A DNA stretch of 19,528 nucleotides, from positions 1 to 19,528 of the forward strand of contig CAZNLJ010000066.1 of the NCBI GenBank assembly GCA_964573725.1, written 5' to 3'. The notes beneath the pieces are model-generated. The model saw nothing but the letters and a program-made list of their open reading frames with translations. It searched no databases and was not told where the DNA came from. Position 1 is the stretch's first letter; every line of letters starts with the position of its first letter. A program made the position numbers and the translations under genes. This document shows, in pieces, positions 6,827 to 15,277 of this stretch. Source of the DNA: UBA6168 sp964573725. GTDB taxonomy: Bacteria > Bacteroidota > Bacteroidia > Chitinophagales > Saprospiraceae.

Positions 6827-8221
6827 TTACGGGGGCGGGATGCTTCCCCGGGTTTCCGGCCGCCACCAACTGCCGGCCAACATGCCGGCCAGGCTGGCGC
6901 CGAGTCCGTAGAAAAGGCTGGGAATGTCCGTGGGATACAGGTATTCGCACCAAATCCAGGCAAGCATGCCCAGCACGATGGAGAGCAAGGCGCCGAGGCT
7001 GGAGGCCCGCCGCCAATACAGGCCGGCCACCAAGGGGACGAACAAGGATACCAGGCTGAACACGGAGGACCAGGCGACCAGGTCGAATATGCTTTCCCCG
7101 GACAAGGCCGCCGCCGTGGAGAGCAGGGCGACGCCTGCGACGGACCACCGCATCACCTTGAGCAGCTTCGCATCCGGGATGTTGCGGAAAAGGGGCTTCA
7201 CCAGGTTCTCCCCGACCACGGTGGCCGGTGCCAGCACCGCCCCGGAGGTGGTGCTCAGGATGGCCGACAACACCGCCCCGAAGAATAATATCTGCAATCC
7301 CATACCCCCGTACTGCAAGACCATGGCCGGCAACAACTTCTGCGGGTCGTCGGCAAGCAGTTCCGGATGCAGCTGCTTGGCGCACAAGCCGATGTACAAA
7401 GGTATCATGCCGATGGTCAGGTACATCGCACTGCCCAGGTAACTGGCGCGGACGGCGGTCTTCTCGTTCTTGGCCGCCATGATGCGCTGGAAGACGTCCT
7501 GTTGCGGAATGGATCCCAGTCCGATGGTGATCCAGGCCGCCACATAATGGGCGATCTCGTGCAGGTTTCGGTCCGGAAGGAATCGGAAGAATCCTTCCGG
7601 TTGGGCCGCCCAGACCGCTTGCACGCCTCCCGCCTGTCCGCCGAGCTGCCATGCCATGACCAGCAGCCCGGCGATGATCATGACCGATTGCACAAAGTCG
7701 GTCACCGATACCGCCCACATCCCCCCGATGTAGGTGTAGCACACCACGATGACCGCACATATCAGGATCCCCGCCGTGGTCGGGATGCCCAGCAGCACGT
7801 TCAACAGGAGTGCCATGGCGAGCATCTGCGCCGCAATCCACCCGAAATACGACGGTACCATGAACAGGGCCGACAGGAACTCCGTCGCCCGTCCGTACCG
7901 CATCCGGTAATAATCATTGAATGTCAGGATGTTCAGCCGGTACATCGGCCGTGCCACCAGCCACCCCGCCAGGAACAGGCAGAGCGCCGCCCCGAAGGGA
8001 TCCTCTATGATGCCCAACACACCGTGGTCCACGAACTCGGAGGGGGCGCCCATTACGGTCTCCGATCCGAACCAGGTGGCGAACATCGCCGATCCGGCGA
8101 CCACCAAGGGCAGTTTTTGTCCCGCCACAACGAAATCCCGGGTGTTTTTTACCCGGCGGGATGCCAGGTACCCGATGAGGAGCGTCCCCAGCAGGTACAA
8201 ACCGATGAAGGCGATCAACAT
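6827..8221 (-). CDS. Sodium:solute symporter (SSS family)
   Basis: This 464-residue integral membrane protein has about 12-13 hydrophobic segments and fits the SSS (SLC5-like) Na+/solute symporter family, which couples uptake of sugars, amino acids, inositol or organic acids to sodium. The family signature is clear at about 162-177 (YTYIGGMWAVSVTDFVQ). The serine/threonine-rich segment SAILSTTSGAVLAP (319-332) matches the Na+-site helix. The N-terminal part FVVAGQKLP (30-38) and TWFGSETVMGAPS (49-61) are also typical. The start at 8221 begins directly with the first membrane helix; the open frame to 8413 adds non-protein-like residues and includes the promoter. The substrate cannot be assigned. 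The gene stands alone, facing the SET gene. Confidence 0.93.
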   Translation of the reverse strand: MLIAFIGLYLLGTLLIGYLASRRVKNTRDFVVAGQKLPLVVAGSAMFATWFGSETVMGAPSEFVDHGVLGIIEDPFGAALCLFLAGWLVARPMYRLNILTFNDYYRMRYGRATEFLSALFMVPSYFGWIAAQMLAMALLLNVLLGIPTTAGILICAVIVVCYTYIGGMWAVSVTDFVQSVMIIAGLLVMAWQLGGQAGGVQAVWAAQPEGFFRFLPDRNLHEIAHYVAAWITIGLGSIPQQDVFQRIMAAKNEKTAVRASYLGSAMYLTIGMIPLYIGLCAKQLHPELLADDPQKLLPAMVLQYGGMGLQILFFGAVLSAILSTTSGAVLAPATVVGENLVKPLFRNIPDAKLLKVMRWSVAGVALLSTAAALSGESIFDLVAWSSVFSLVSLFVPLVAGLYWRRASSLGALLSIVLGMLAWIWCEYLYPTDIPSLFYGLGASLAGMLAGSWWRPETRGSIPPP

Positions 8222-8352
8222 TTGTGATGAAAAGTCATTTTGTGATTCCCCGGATCCCGCCGGCAAGCCCACCGCCGGCAGGTCGGACGGCAGGTGGTTC
8301 GCCGCAGGCGCCGCTTTCCTCCGGCATGCCGGGAACCGCTGAAAACAAGCCG

Positions 8353-8384
8353 CAAATGTATTAAATCCTGCCTTGCCGGACAAA
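8353..8384 (-). promoter_or_regulatory. Bacteroidota-type promoter of the symporter gene
   Basis: On the minus strand, TTTG (8384-8381), 20 bases, then TACATTTG (8360-8353) matches TTTG-N19-TAnnTTTG at every fixed base, with the spacer one base longer. Transcription would begin near 8346, giving a leader of about 125 bases to the start at 8221. This is the best promoter match in the window and argues against starting the symporter further upstream. Confidence 0.7.
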
Positions 8385-9226
8385 GCGAATCTTTTGCATC
8401 GGTCCTCCTGCACGCAAGCGGACCGAATCCGGCGCTATCGGTTTCGCCGGCACGGGAATTGTGCCGACAATTTTTCGAAACCGGCAGGTTCCCTCGGAAG
8501 CGGCGGGTGCGTCGTATCCGGGCCGCTGGTTTCGGAACGGTGATTCCCGGGCGATTCCTGCAGGGACGCCGAGGGGAACGGCTGCTGCGCAAGTCGGCAA
8601 AAGACAATCGGGGACTTCCATCGAACGGGAATAAGGCTCCGACCGGGCGTTGCATCGGGTTCCGGCGGCGGACCGACACCCTCGGAATCCAGGCCCCCGG
8701 CAGGAAACAGCAAACGCGGACAAGAAGGGGAGCGGCCTCTGACCGGGAAGAGTCCATTTGTCATCCCAAGGCCCGGAAGGGCTTAAAGCAGCCTGCCTTG
8801 TGATAATTATTAGGGTCCTCCCATTGGTTCTTCTCGTTAATTTTCGGAAATTTGCAGCGCTTACCAAACAAATGCGTCTGTTCGCGTTTCTATAAAACTA
8901 CTGCCGCTCATGTTCCCGAAGGTAGGATGGAACCCAACCCCCGGTTTCCTGCCCGAACTGCTCTGTCGACGGATACCTATGCCTTAGCATAATTATTGCC
9001 GTCATTCCACGATAAAAAATATTGCCGTTACCGGGATGCCGCGAACCCGCCCGCATCCGATCCGAATACCGGTCCCCATTTGGCCAGCCGATAGGCCGGC
9101 ATCGCATGCCGCCGGTCGGTACATCCGCGGGACCTTCGATGGTCCTGTGGGAATTGCCAAACGGTATCCGGGAGGCGGCCCCGATCGATGGGAGGAGTCT
9201 ATACTAATGATTATCAAAAAAATTAC
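8385..9226. other. Intergenic region between symporter and lyase-like gene
   Basis: These 842 bases hold no gene I can support. The open frames in the first half are Arg/Pro-rich shadows without recognisable features. From about 8800 the sequence becomes more AT-rich (for example TGATAATTATTAGGG near 8800 and GCATAATTATTGCC near 8985) and could carry the lyase promoter, but no full TAnnTTTG box is present on the plus strand. A short hairpin lies at 9125-9150. GGGAGGAG at 9190-9197 is a good Shine-Dalgarno match for an 8-codon open frame at 9207-9233. Confidence 0.5.
9125..9150 (+). other. Hairpin upstream of the lyase-like gene
   Basis: CCGCGGGACC (9125-9134) can pair with GGTCCTGTGG (9141-9150), ten pairs including two G-U, around a 6-base loop TTCGAT. 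It lies about 75 bases before the start codon at 9227. It could be an attenuator or a leader-stabilising structure, or chance; no U-tract follows. Confidence 0.35.
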
Positions 9227-12200
9227 ATGCTGACGAAAGCTAGGTACAACAGCAATGGGAGGATTTGGCGGTCGATTGTGCTGGCCTTTTGGTCCGGATG
9301 TTTCGCCGGTAGCCTTTTCGGGCAGGGAAGTGGCGGTGAGGTCGTCCTCCAGGCGGAGGCGGACCATTACGTCCTGGGAAACGACTGGTTGTCCGTCCGC
9401 CTGGCACGGTCCGCCGCCTTCGATCCGGCTTTTCCGGACTATGTGCCGGCACCCTTGCAACAGGTCGTCTATGCGGACGGGACGGCAGGTTCCGACCAGC
9501 CGGTCTACCTGCGGTCCACCGCCCCGCCCCTGACCATGAGCGATACCGTGTTGTACCAAACACCGGATTCCTGCGCCGTCCGCATCCGGTACACCTTCGA
9601 CAAGCCGGCGCTGTACAGCAGCAACAATGCCTTCCTGGAGCCGGAGGGGCCCGGTTATTACCAGGCCACCTTCCGGATGTTCAAGGCGGAAAAAGTCTGC
9701 ATGGTCCTGGAGGAAAGTGATTTCGAGGTGGGGTACGAGCTTCGCGTCTCCGGCGGCCTGTCGCCGGACCAAGGCATGTACCAGGGCCACTTTGCCAGCA
9801 GCGCGACCGACGGCTACGATATCAACGGCGATGTGTATGTCCGCGGGGAAAATACCGGCTGGAACGCCCGGGTGGACCTGGCCTATGCCGGCCGGAAGGA
9901 TTTTCCGATGCTGGCCCGCTGGAATCCCTGGATCGTCAATTCCGGATGGCATTGGCAGTTGTACGATTCCGCCGCAGGGCCGGGCGGGAACGTCTTCGGC
10001 ATTTTCGACGGCCGGCCCTCCCAGTTGTTGGGGATCCGCAGCAGCGGGGTGAACGTTTACACGGATGCCGCCGGCATGGACGACATACACGCCGCCTGTG
10101 CGGACGATGTCTGCCACTATGTTTGGCAATCCGATGACCGGCTCCTGTACAAATGGGTCGAAGCGGACGGCAGTTCCCAGCCGGAAATCGTCGTGGCGGA
10201 GAACCTGGTCCATCCCTTCGTATTTCTCAACGGCAATACCGTACACATCCTGGCGACGGATCCCCGCGCCGCCGCCGGGGAATCCCTCCACCTGCTCAGC
10301 AAGTCGGGTACCGGTCCTTTCACGACCCATGCATTGGACCTGGATGCGACCATCACGGACCCTTATGTCTACGGCGCCTCCCATGGAACCCATGACTTCA
10401 TCCTGTTCCAAGGGACCCGCGACACCGGTTCCGGACCGGTCCAGACGGGGTTCCACCTGTTCGCCGCGCCGACCAACACCCAGGACTTCACCTGGCAGGA
10501 TGTGCTCGACGACGGCCTCTCCTGGCGCTCCGCCAACCGGCCGGACTTCAAGCGGACACCGGACGGGTCGATCCTGTTGACTTATGCGGCCAATGGCTAC
10601 TACGGTACCTTCGACCGCATTCCCGCCGATTCCACCCGTTTCGTACAGACGCCCTTTCCGCCGACCCAGACCGTTTCCATCGGGACGGCCATCGACCCGG
10701 TATCCGGGCATTTCTTCGAGGCGACCAACGACGGCCGGATGCGGCTGGTCGAGCTTCAGGACACGACCGTCACCGCCGTCCATGTCACCCAGCTCACCGT
10801 CAGTATCTTCGATTCCCAGCAGGAGCGTGCGAACCGCCGCTCCCTCGCATGCGATACCGCCGGCAACTGCCTGGCGACCCTGGAGACGTTCCAGGGCGGT
10901 TTCTACTGGTACGACGGGACCACGGAGGCTTGGTCCGCGCTGACCCTGCCCGAATGGGCCGCCACTTTTCCGCACCATGTCCATTACAACAGCACGGTGG
11001 ATTCCTTCTTTGTCGTCGGTAAATACCAGGGACAGCTGACCCGCTTCCGGACTAAAAACGGATCCGATATCACCCTGGTGGAACAATTTCCCGCTTCCGC
11101 CGTGCCGGTGGCCGGTGTCAAGGTCAACCTGACCCGGGTCTCCCCGCCCTACTATTTCCCCGACGTTCGGTTCGAATGGTGTCTCTTCGCCGGCACCAAG
11201 GGAACGGACCTGTTGCCCGCCGACCAGGTCCAACCCATCGGACAGGCGATGAACCGGCTCAGCGGCCTGGCCGAAAAACTGGATGCCTACCAATCCGTGC
11301 CCCTTTCCATGGATTCCAGCTACCTGACCGGTGCCTTGTTCAAACCGCAGGCGGACCTGCAGGCGCTGATGGCGCAAATCCGCACCAACAACGACCTGTA
11401 TGATGAGTTGGTGGACATAGACCCTTACTTCACCGGCATCATGGATGCCTGGCGCGACGACCCGGGCAATCCCGTGGCTACCCTCGCCGCCTACCAATCT
11501 GTCCTCGATTACGCCCAAGGCCTGCGCGCTGCCCTCACCACCGGAGACGGCATCTACAGCCACTTCCATCATTATTCCCTGGGCAGCAATGAAATGCAAC
11601 TCCAGACCATGAAAATCGCCGGCTTGCTGGCGGACGACAAGCTGACGCCCGCCCAACGGGATACCCTCCTGCAGGTGTCCCGGCTCTATTGCCGGATCAT
11701 CTGGGACCAGGATTTCGTCCCATTTGTCAACGAAACCGGGTTGAACTTCGGAACGATCAGCCAGGCGACCACTTTCGCCTTGCGGCGCTGGTTCTTCTGC
11801 CTCATCGCCAGCGAATCCGCGGAATTCAGTGCCTTTGCCGCCCAGATTCCCGGATATCTCGATATCTCCATCGCGGATTATGTCAACGAATCCGGTGCCG
11901 CCAAGGGCTCTCCCCATTACCTGCAGCCGACGATGGACCAAATGATTCTCATCGGGCTACAACTCCGGGAATCCGGCATGGGGGATGTCTTCGCCACCAG
12001 CGTCCGTTTGAAATACCTGGCGGATTTCCTTTTCCACCTGAAAACGCCTCCCTCCGTCCGCTTCCAGCAATACCGCAAGCTGGTCAGCCTCGGTGACGGG
12101 GCGGAGGAAAGCGCCGCCGTATTCGGGCTGCTGGCGACCGGCTTCGCCGAAACGGACCCCATGCTCAGCCGACGGCTGATGTACGCCTACCGGAACGGGC

Positions 12201-14323
12201 GCGTAAGGGGCAGCGAATTCGGTTATGTCACCCTCTCGGTCAACCAACAACTGCCCGATACTTCCTGGCTCAACATGCGCGACGGCCGCTTCCCGGGCTA
12301 CCTGTCGACATTCCGACGGGGCGTCGGCACCCCCTTCGAAACGGCTTCCTGGCTGGTGGATGGGGAATGGTACAGCGACCACCGAAACGATGACCGCGGC
12401 CAAGTGGCCATGTATGCCCTGGGGGCTCCCTTGTCCTTGAATTTCGGGAGTTTCTACTCCCCCCATATGGCATCGGCCCACCAGAAGAACAGCCTGGTGA
12501 CGGAGAGTATGTTCCCGGAATGGAACAGTACCACCGGCCAACCGTTCGGCCTCTCCGACGCCGCCTGGTACGATTCCGAAAACCGCGGCTTCCAGGCTTT
12601 CGAACACAGCGGCCATGCCGCCGTCCATATGACCCGAAACGGGGATTCCTGGACCCGCCGCTTCTACCAGTTCCAGCTGCAACCGGAGCTGCCCGTTTTC
12701 ATCCTGCATGATTCCGTCAACAGCTCCGTCCCCTTCATCTGGAATTTCAATTTCATGGCGGCGGATTCGGTACAGACCCCGTCCGGCCCCGTCCTGCCGC
12801 CTTCCTCCTTCTGGAGCAGCCAGGGCGGTCCCCAGCAATTACCCCGGGCGAGCGATCCCATCCCACTGGATACCGGCTTCAACCGATTCGATTTCCAGGG
12901 CCAGGATTGGATAGCCCATCCGACCGGTGGCATCGACTGGGAAGTCTACCTAGAAACCGCCGCACCGGACGCGGCCGTCCTGTGCGATGTCGGCCATGAC
13001 TTCATCCCCACACCGGAAAAGGAGGAATTCCTGGCAGCCAACGGGGTTTCTTCCTTCTCGGAAAAGCAGGTCGTCCTGCGCGCCAAAGGCGGCGGCCACT
13101 TTACGACGCTCATCCTCCCTTATGCCAAAGGCCAACGTCCGGCCGACTTGTCCGTCTTCCAATCGAACGACACCATCCATGTCGAGCTTCCGGGCACCTT
13201 CGAGTTTTCGACCGACCTTTCCTTCTCCTCCTACTCGGAGCCCGGTGGTCTGGTCGTCCACACCAGCTATGTCGCCGCGCCGAAGCCGTTCGGCGACCTG
13301 GTCCTGGCGGGTGGTCCTATGGAGGTGGCCATCCAACCGGATACCATCCGCGCCCGCGTACATGGTCCGGTAGGGATCCGCCGACTGACCCTTCCGGCGG
13401 GGAATTGGCGACCGGCCGATCCCGTAGCCGGGGTGGATTTCGACGGGACGGCCTGGTCCCTCCCTTATGCTTATGCCGATAGCCTGCACAACAGCTATGT
13501 CGGAGGGGCGCAGGAATTCGTTTTCGTACGGACACCCCGGCTCGCCGCAAACGTCCTGCTGCAAGGTCCTTTCGACCCACTGACCGGCTGGATGCACGAT
13601 TCCCTGCGGGTCCGCTCCCTGCTTCCGACGACGGAACCGTATTCGGGGCTCGGTTTCAACACCGCCGGGCTCGGTGGCGGTGAGGAGATTCCCGAGCCGG
13701 CCGTCCTGGATACTTCCGGCGGGAATGCCATCGTGGATTGGGTCTGGGTGGAAATCCGCAGCAAGGTTTCCCCCGCTACGGTCCTCGCCACGCGCAGCGC
13801 CCTGTTGCAACGGGACGGCGACATCACCGGTGTCGATGCCCGTTGGCCGTTGGATTTTCCGGAGCTGTCGCAGGACAGCTACCATGTGGCGATCCGCCAC
13901 CGGAATCACCTCGCCATCTGTACGGCCGAACCGGTCCTTTTTTCATTCGACAGCCTGACGGTGCTTGATTTTTCCCTCCCGGACCAGGAAACCTGGGGCA
14001 CCCATGGCCGGGTTGTCCTCGCCAACGGGGCCCTTGCCCTCCGGGCAGGGGACGGCAACGGAGACGGCAAGGTGGTCTTCGCCGGTATCGGGACGGATGT
14101 CACCGCGGTGTCCGCCCCGGTGTTGACGGATCCCGCCAATTCGGACTTTTCCACCACTTGGCCCCTGCCCGGTTATCATCGGGCCGACCTCAATATGGAT
14201 GGCGTGGTCATTTACGACGGCACCGGAACGGATGTGACGCTGGTGTCCGGGACGGTCCTGCTGTTTCCGGAAAATACGGTCGCTTCACCGACCTTGCCGG
14301 TCTTTGAACAACTGCCAAACTGA
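9227..14323 (+). CDS. Large secreted heparinase II/III-like protein with dockerin-like C-terminus
   Basis: This 1698-residue protein is probably a polysaccharide lyase. A signal peptide (about 1-33, cleaving near LFGQ) is followed by a long beta-rich region (about 35-650, the second half propeller-like). A helical, toroid-like region comes next (about 666-1000, with HFHHYSLG and NETGLNFGT), then a beta-sandwich that starts near 1010. YSDHRNDDRGQ (1049-1059) followed by GAPLSLNFGSFYSPH matches the heparinase II/III metal or catalytic block as I recall it. The C-terminus (about 1500-1698) is a Bacteroidota module (LLQRDGD, RHRNHL) ending in two roughly 45-residue calcium-loop repeats, DGNGDGK (1609-1615) and DLNMDG (1654-1659). 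There is no T9SS tail. I chose the start at 9227 for the signal peptide. The next gene follows after 4 bp. The substrate is unknown. Confidence 0.8.
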   Translation: MLTKARYNSNGRIWRSIVLAFWSGCFAGSLFGQGSGGEVVLQAEADHYVLGNDWLSVRLARSAAFDPAFPDYVPAPLQQVVYADGTAGSDQPVYLRSTAPPLTMSDTVLYQTPDSCAVRIRYTFDKPALYSSNNAFLEPEGPGYYQATFRMFKAEKVCMVLEESDFEVGYELRVSGGLSPDQGMYQGHFASSATDGYDINGDVYVRGENTGWNARVDLAYAGRKDFPMLARWNPWIVNSGWHWQLYDSAAGPGGNVFGIFDGRPSQLLGIRSSGVNVYTDAAGMDDIHAACADDVCHYVWQSDDRLLYKWVEADGSSQPEIVVAENLVHPFVFLNGNTVHILATDPRAAAGESLHLLSKSGTGPFTTHALDLDATITDPYVYGASHGTHDFILFQGTRDTGSGPVQTGFHLFAAPTNTQDFTWQDVLDDGLSWRSANRPDFKRTPDGSILLTYAANGYYGTFDRIPADSTRFVQTPFPPTQTVSIGTAIDPVSGHFFEATNDGRMRLVELQDTTVTAVHVTQLTVSIFDSQQERANRRSLACDTAGNCLATLETFQGGFYWYDGTTEAWSALTLPEWAATFPHHVHYNSTVDSFFVVGKYQGQLTRFRTKNGSDITLVEQFPASAVPVAGVKVNLTRVSPPYYFPDVRFEWCLFAGTKGTDLLPADQVQPIGQAMNRLSGLAEKLDAYQSVPLSMDSSYLTGALFKPQADLQALMAQIRTNNDLYDELVDIDPYFTGIMDAWRDDPGNPVATLAAYQSVLDYAQGLRAALTTGDGIYSHFHHYSLGSNEMQLQTMKIAGLLADDKLTPAQRDTLLQVSRLYCRIIWDQDFVPFVNETGLNFGTISQATTFALRRWFFCLIASESAEFSAFAAQIPGYLDISIADYVNESGAAKGSPHYLQPTMDQMILIGLQLRESGMGDVFATSVRLKYLADFLFHLKTPPSVRFQQYRKLVSLGDGAEESAAVFGLLATGFAETDPMLSRRLMYAYRNGRVRGSEFGYVTLSVNQQLPDTSWLNMRDGRFPGYLSTFRRGVGTPFETASWLVDGEWYSDHRNDDRGQVAMYALGAPLSLNFGSFYSPHMASAHQKNSLVTESMFPEWNSTTGQPFGLSDAAWYDSENRGFQAFEHSGHAAVHMTRNGDSWTRRFYQFQLQPELPVFILHDSVNSSVPFIWNFNFMAADSVQTPSGPVLPPSSFWSSQGGPQQLPRASDPIPLDTGFNRFDFQGQDWIAHPTGGIDWEVYLETAAPDAAVLCDVGHDFIPTPEKEEFLAANGVSSFSEKQVVLRAKGGGHFTTLILPYAKGQRPADLSVFQSNDTIHVELPGTFEFSTDLSFSSYSEPGGLVVHTSYVAAPKPFGDLVLAGGPMEVAIQPDTIRARVHGPVGIRRLTLPAGNWRPADPVAGVDFDGTAWSLPYAYADSLHNSYVGGAQEFVFVRTPRLAANVLLQGPFDPLTGWMHDSLRVRSLLPTTEPYSGLGFNTAGLGGGEEIPEPAVLDTSGGNAIVDWVWVEIRSKVSPATVLATRSALLQRDGDITGVDARWPLDFPELSQDSYHVAIRHRNHLAICTAEPVLFSFDSLTVLDFSLPDQETWGTHGRVVLANGALALRAGDGNGDGKVVFAGIGTDVTAVSAPVLTDPANSDFSTTWPLPGYHRADLNMDGVVIYDGTGTDVTLVSGTVLLFPENTVASPTLPVFEQLPN

Positions 14324-14327
14324 CGCC

Positions 14328-15155
14328 ATGACCCGATCCGTCGCCTTCTTCCGCCGTCTCCTGTTGCTGGTGGGCACCGGAATGAACCTTCCGGCCAGCC
14401 TGGCCGGGGTATGGATCGGCATCCAGCCCCTCACCATCGGCGATGATCCGCATCACCTGTTGGTCTCGTACACGGCCGACGCGAACTACGATACGCCCGA
14501 CAGGCATACGTGGAACGGCCAGGTGTTCACCCTGCGGTGGCCTACCGGCCTGGGGGCGGCGGTCGTTGCCGGTGTCACCAACCTGTCCGAATTCGACTTC
14601 GCACCCGACGGACCTCCCCAGGCGGGAGGCGACGGTTTTTATTACCAGAAATTCTCGGCGGCCGGTTATCCGGTCACGCTCGCAATGGCGGCCGGACAAC
14701 AGACGGAAGTCCTTTCGCTCAGCCTCGCATTCTCCGGGGAAATATCCTGGGTATTCGAACTGGTGTCCGAAGACCTTCCCGGGGTGGCTCCGCAACATGG
14801 CCTGCCCAATGTGGAAAACGCTTCCTTGTCCGACCAGTTCCTGGGCTTCGATCCGGCCGTGGCCGTGCATATGCCGACCGCAACGGAACAGCCTGCCGCC
14901 GCCGCCGGATGGAAGGTCATGCCCAACCCGACGACCGGACCGGTGTCGGTGATCCTGGAAGCGCCGGCGCCGGCGGACTGGCGTGTATGCATACTGACGC
15001 CGACCGGCCAATGCCTCCGGGCGGAAACCCGGTGGCTGCCTGGTGGCACGAACCGGTTCCCGATGGATTTGTCGGGGCTGCCTCCGGGGGTATACCTCCT
15101 GCGTATACAAGCTCCTTTTCGGGAAATGACCCTGCCCCTGCTGCTGTTTCGGTAG
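14328..15155 (+). CDS. Secreted protein with shared N-terminal domain and T9SS sorting tail (paralogue 1)
   Basis: This 275-residue protein has a signal peptide (about 1-26), then a beta-rich domain (about 27-182) shared with the next two genes. Shared marks are TWNGQVFTLRWP (61-72), DGPPQAGGDGFYYQKF (94-109) and HGLPNVENA (157-165). The tail (about 195-275) is a type-A T9SS C-terminal sorting domain: MPNPTTG at 198-204 and LPPGVYLLRI at 251-260. The protein should therefore be exported by Sec, then passed through the outer membrane by the type IX system and attached to the surface or released. The RWP-containing strand resembles cohesin-like beta-sandwich domains of Bacteroidota, but that is only a resemblance. 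It starts 4 bp after the lyase-like gene and is probably translated from the same mRNA. The start at 14328 gives the best signal peptide. Confidence 0.88.
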   Translation: MTRSVAFFRRLLLLVGTGMNLPASLAGVWIGIQPLTIGDDPHHLLVSYTADANYDTPDRHTWNGQVFTLRWPTGLGAAVVAGVTNLSEFDFAPDGPPQAGGDGFYYQKFSAAGYPVTLAMAAGQQTEVLSLSLAFSGEISWVFELVSEDLPGVAPQHGLPNVENASLSDQFLGFDPAVAVHMPTATEQPAAAAGWKVMPNPTTGPVSVILEAPAPADWRVCILTPTGQCLRAETRWLPGGTNRFPMDLSGLPPGVYLLRIQAPFREMTLPLLLFR

Positions 15156-15277
15156 GGATGGCGGCGAACCGACCGGCCGCGTAGGAATGGTCTCCCGTTG
15201 CGCCCTGCCGGGATGGCGCAGCGCCTGGGACGACAGCCGACATGGCTGCTGATTTCAGTGAGTATAAAAACGTTTTG

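Noticed and set aside
204..8221. Idea that the symporter supplies inositol to the oxygenase
   Set aside because: SSS transporters do include inositol carriers, but the genes are 5.7 kb apart with unrelated genes between, and substrate cannot be read from sequence.
8215..8867. Several open frames upstream of the symporter on both strands
   Set aside because: They are rich in Arg, Pro and Cys with no motifs, and they overlap a near-perfect promoter.
9002..11941. 979-residue minus-strand open frame
   Set aside because: It is antisense to the lyase-like gene, which has a signal peptide and recognisable domains; the minus frame has none.
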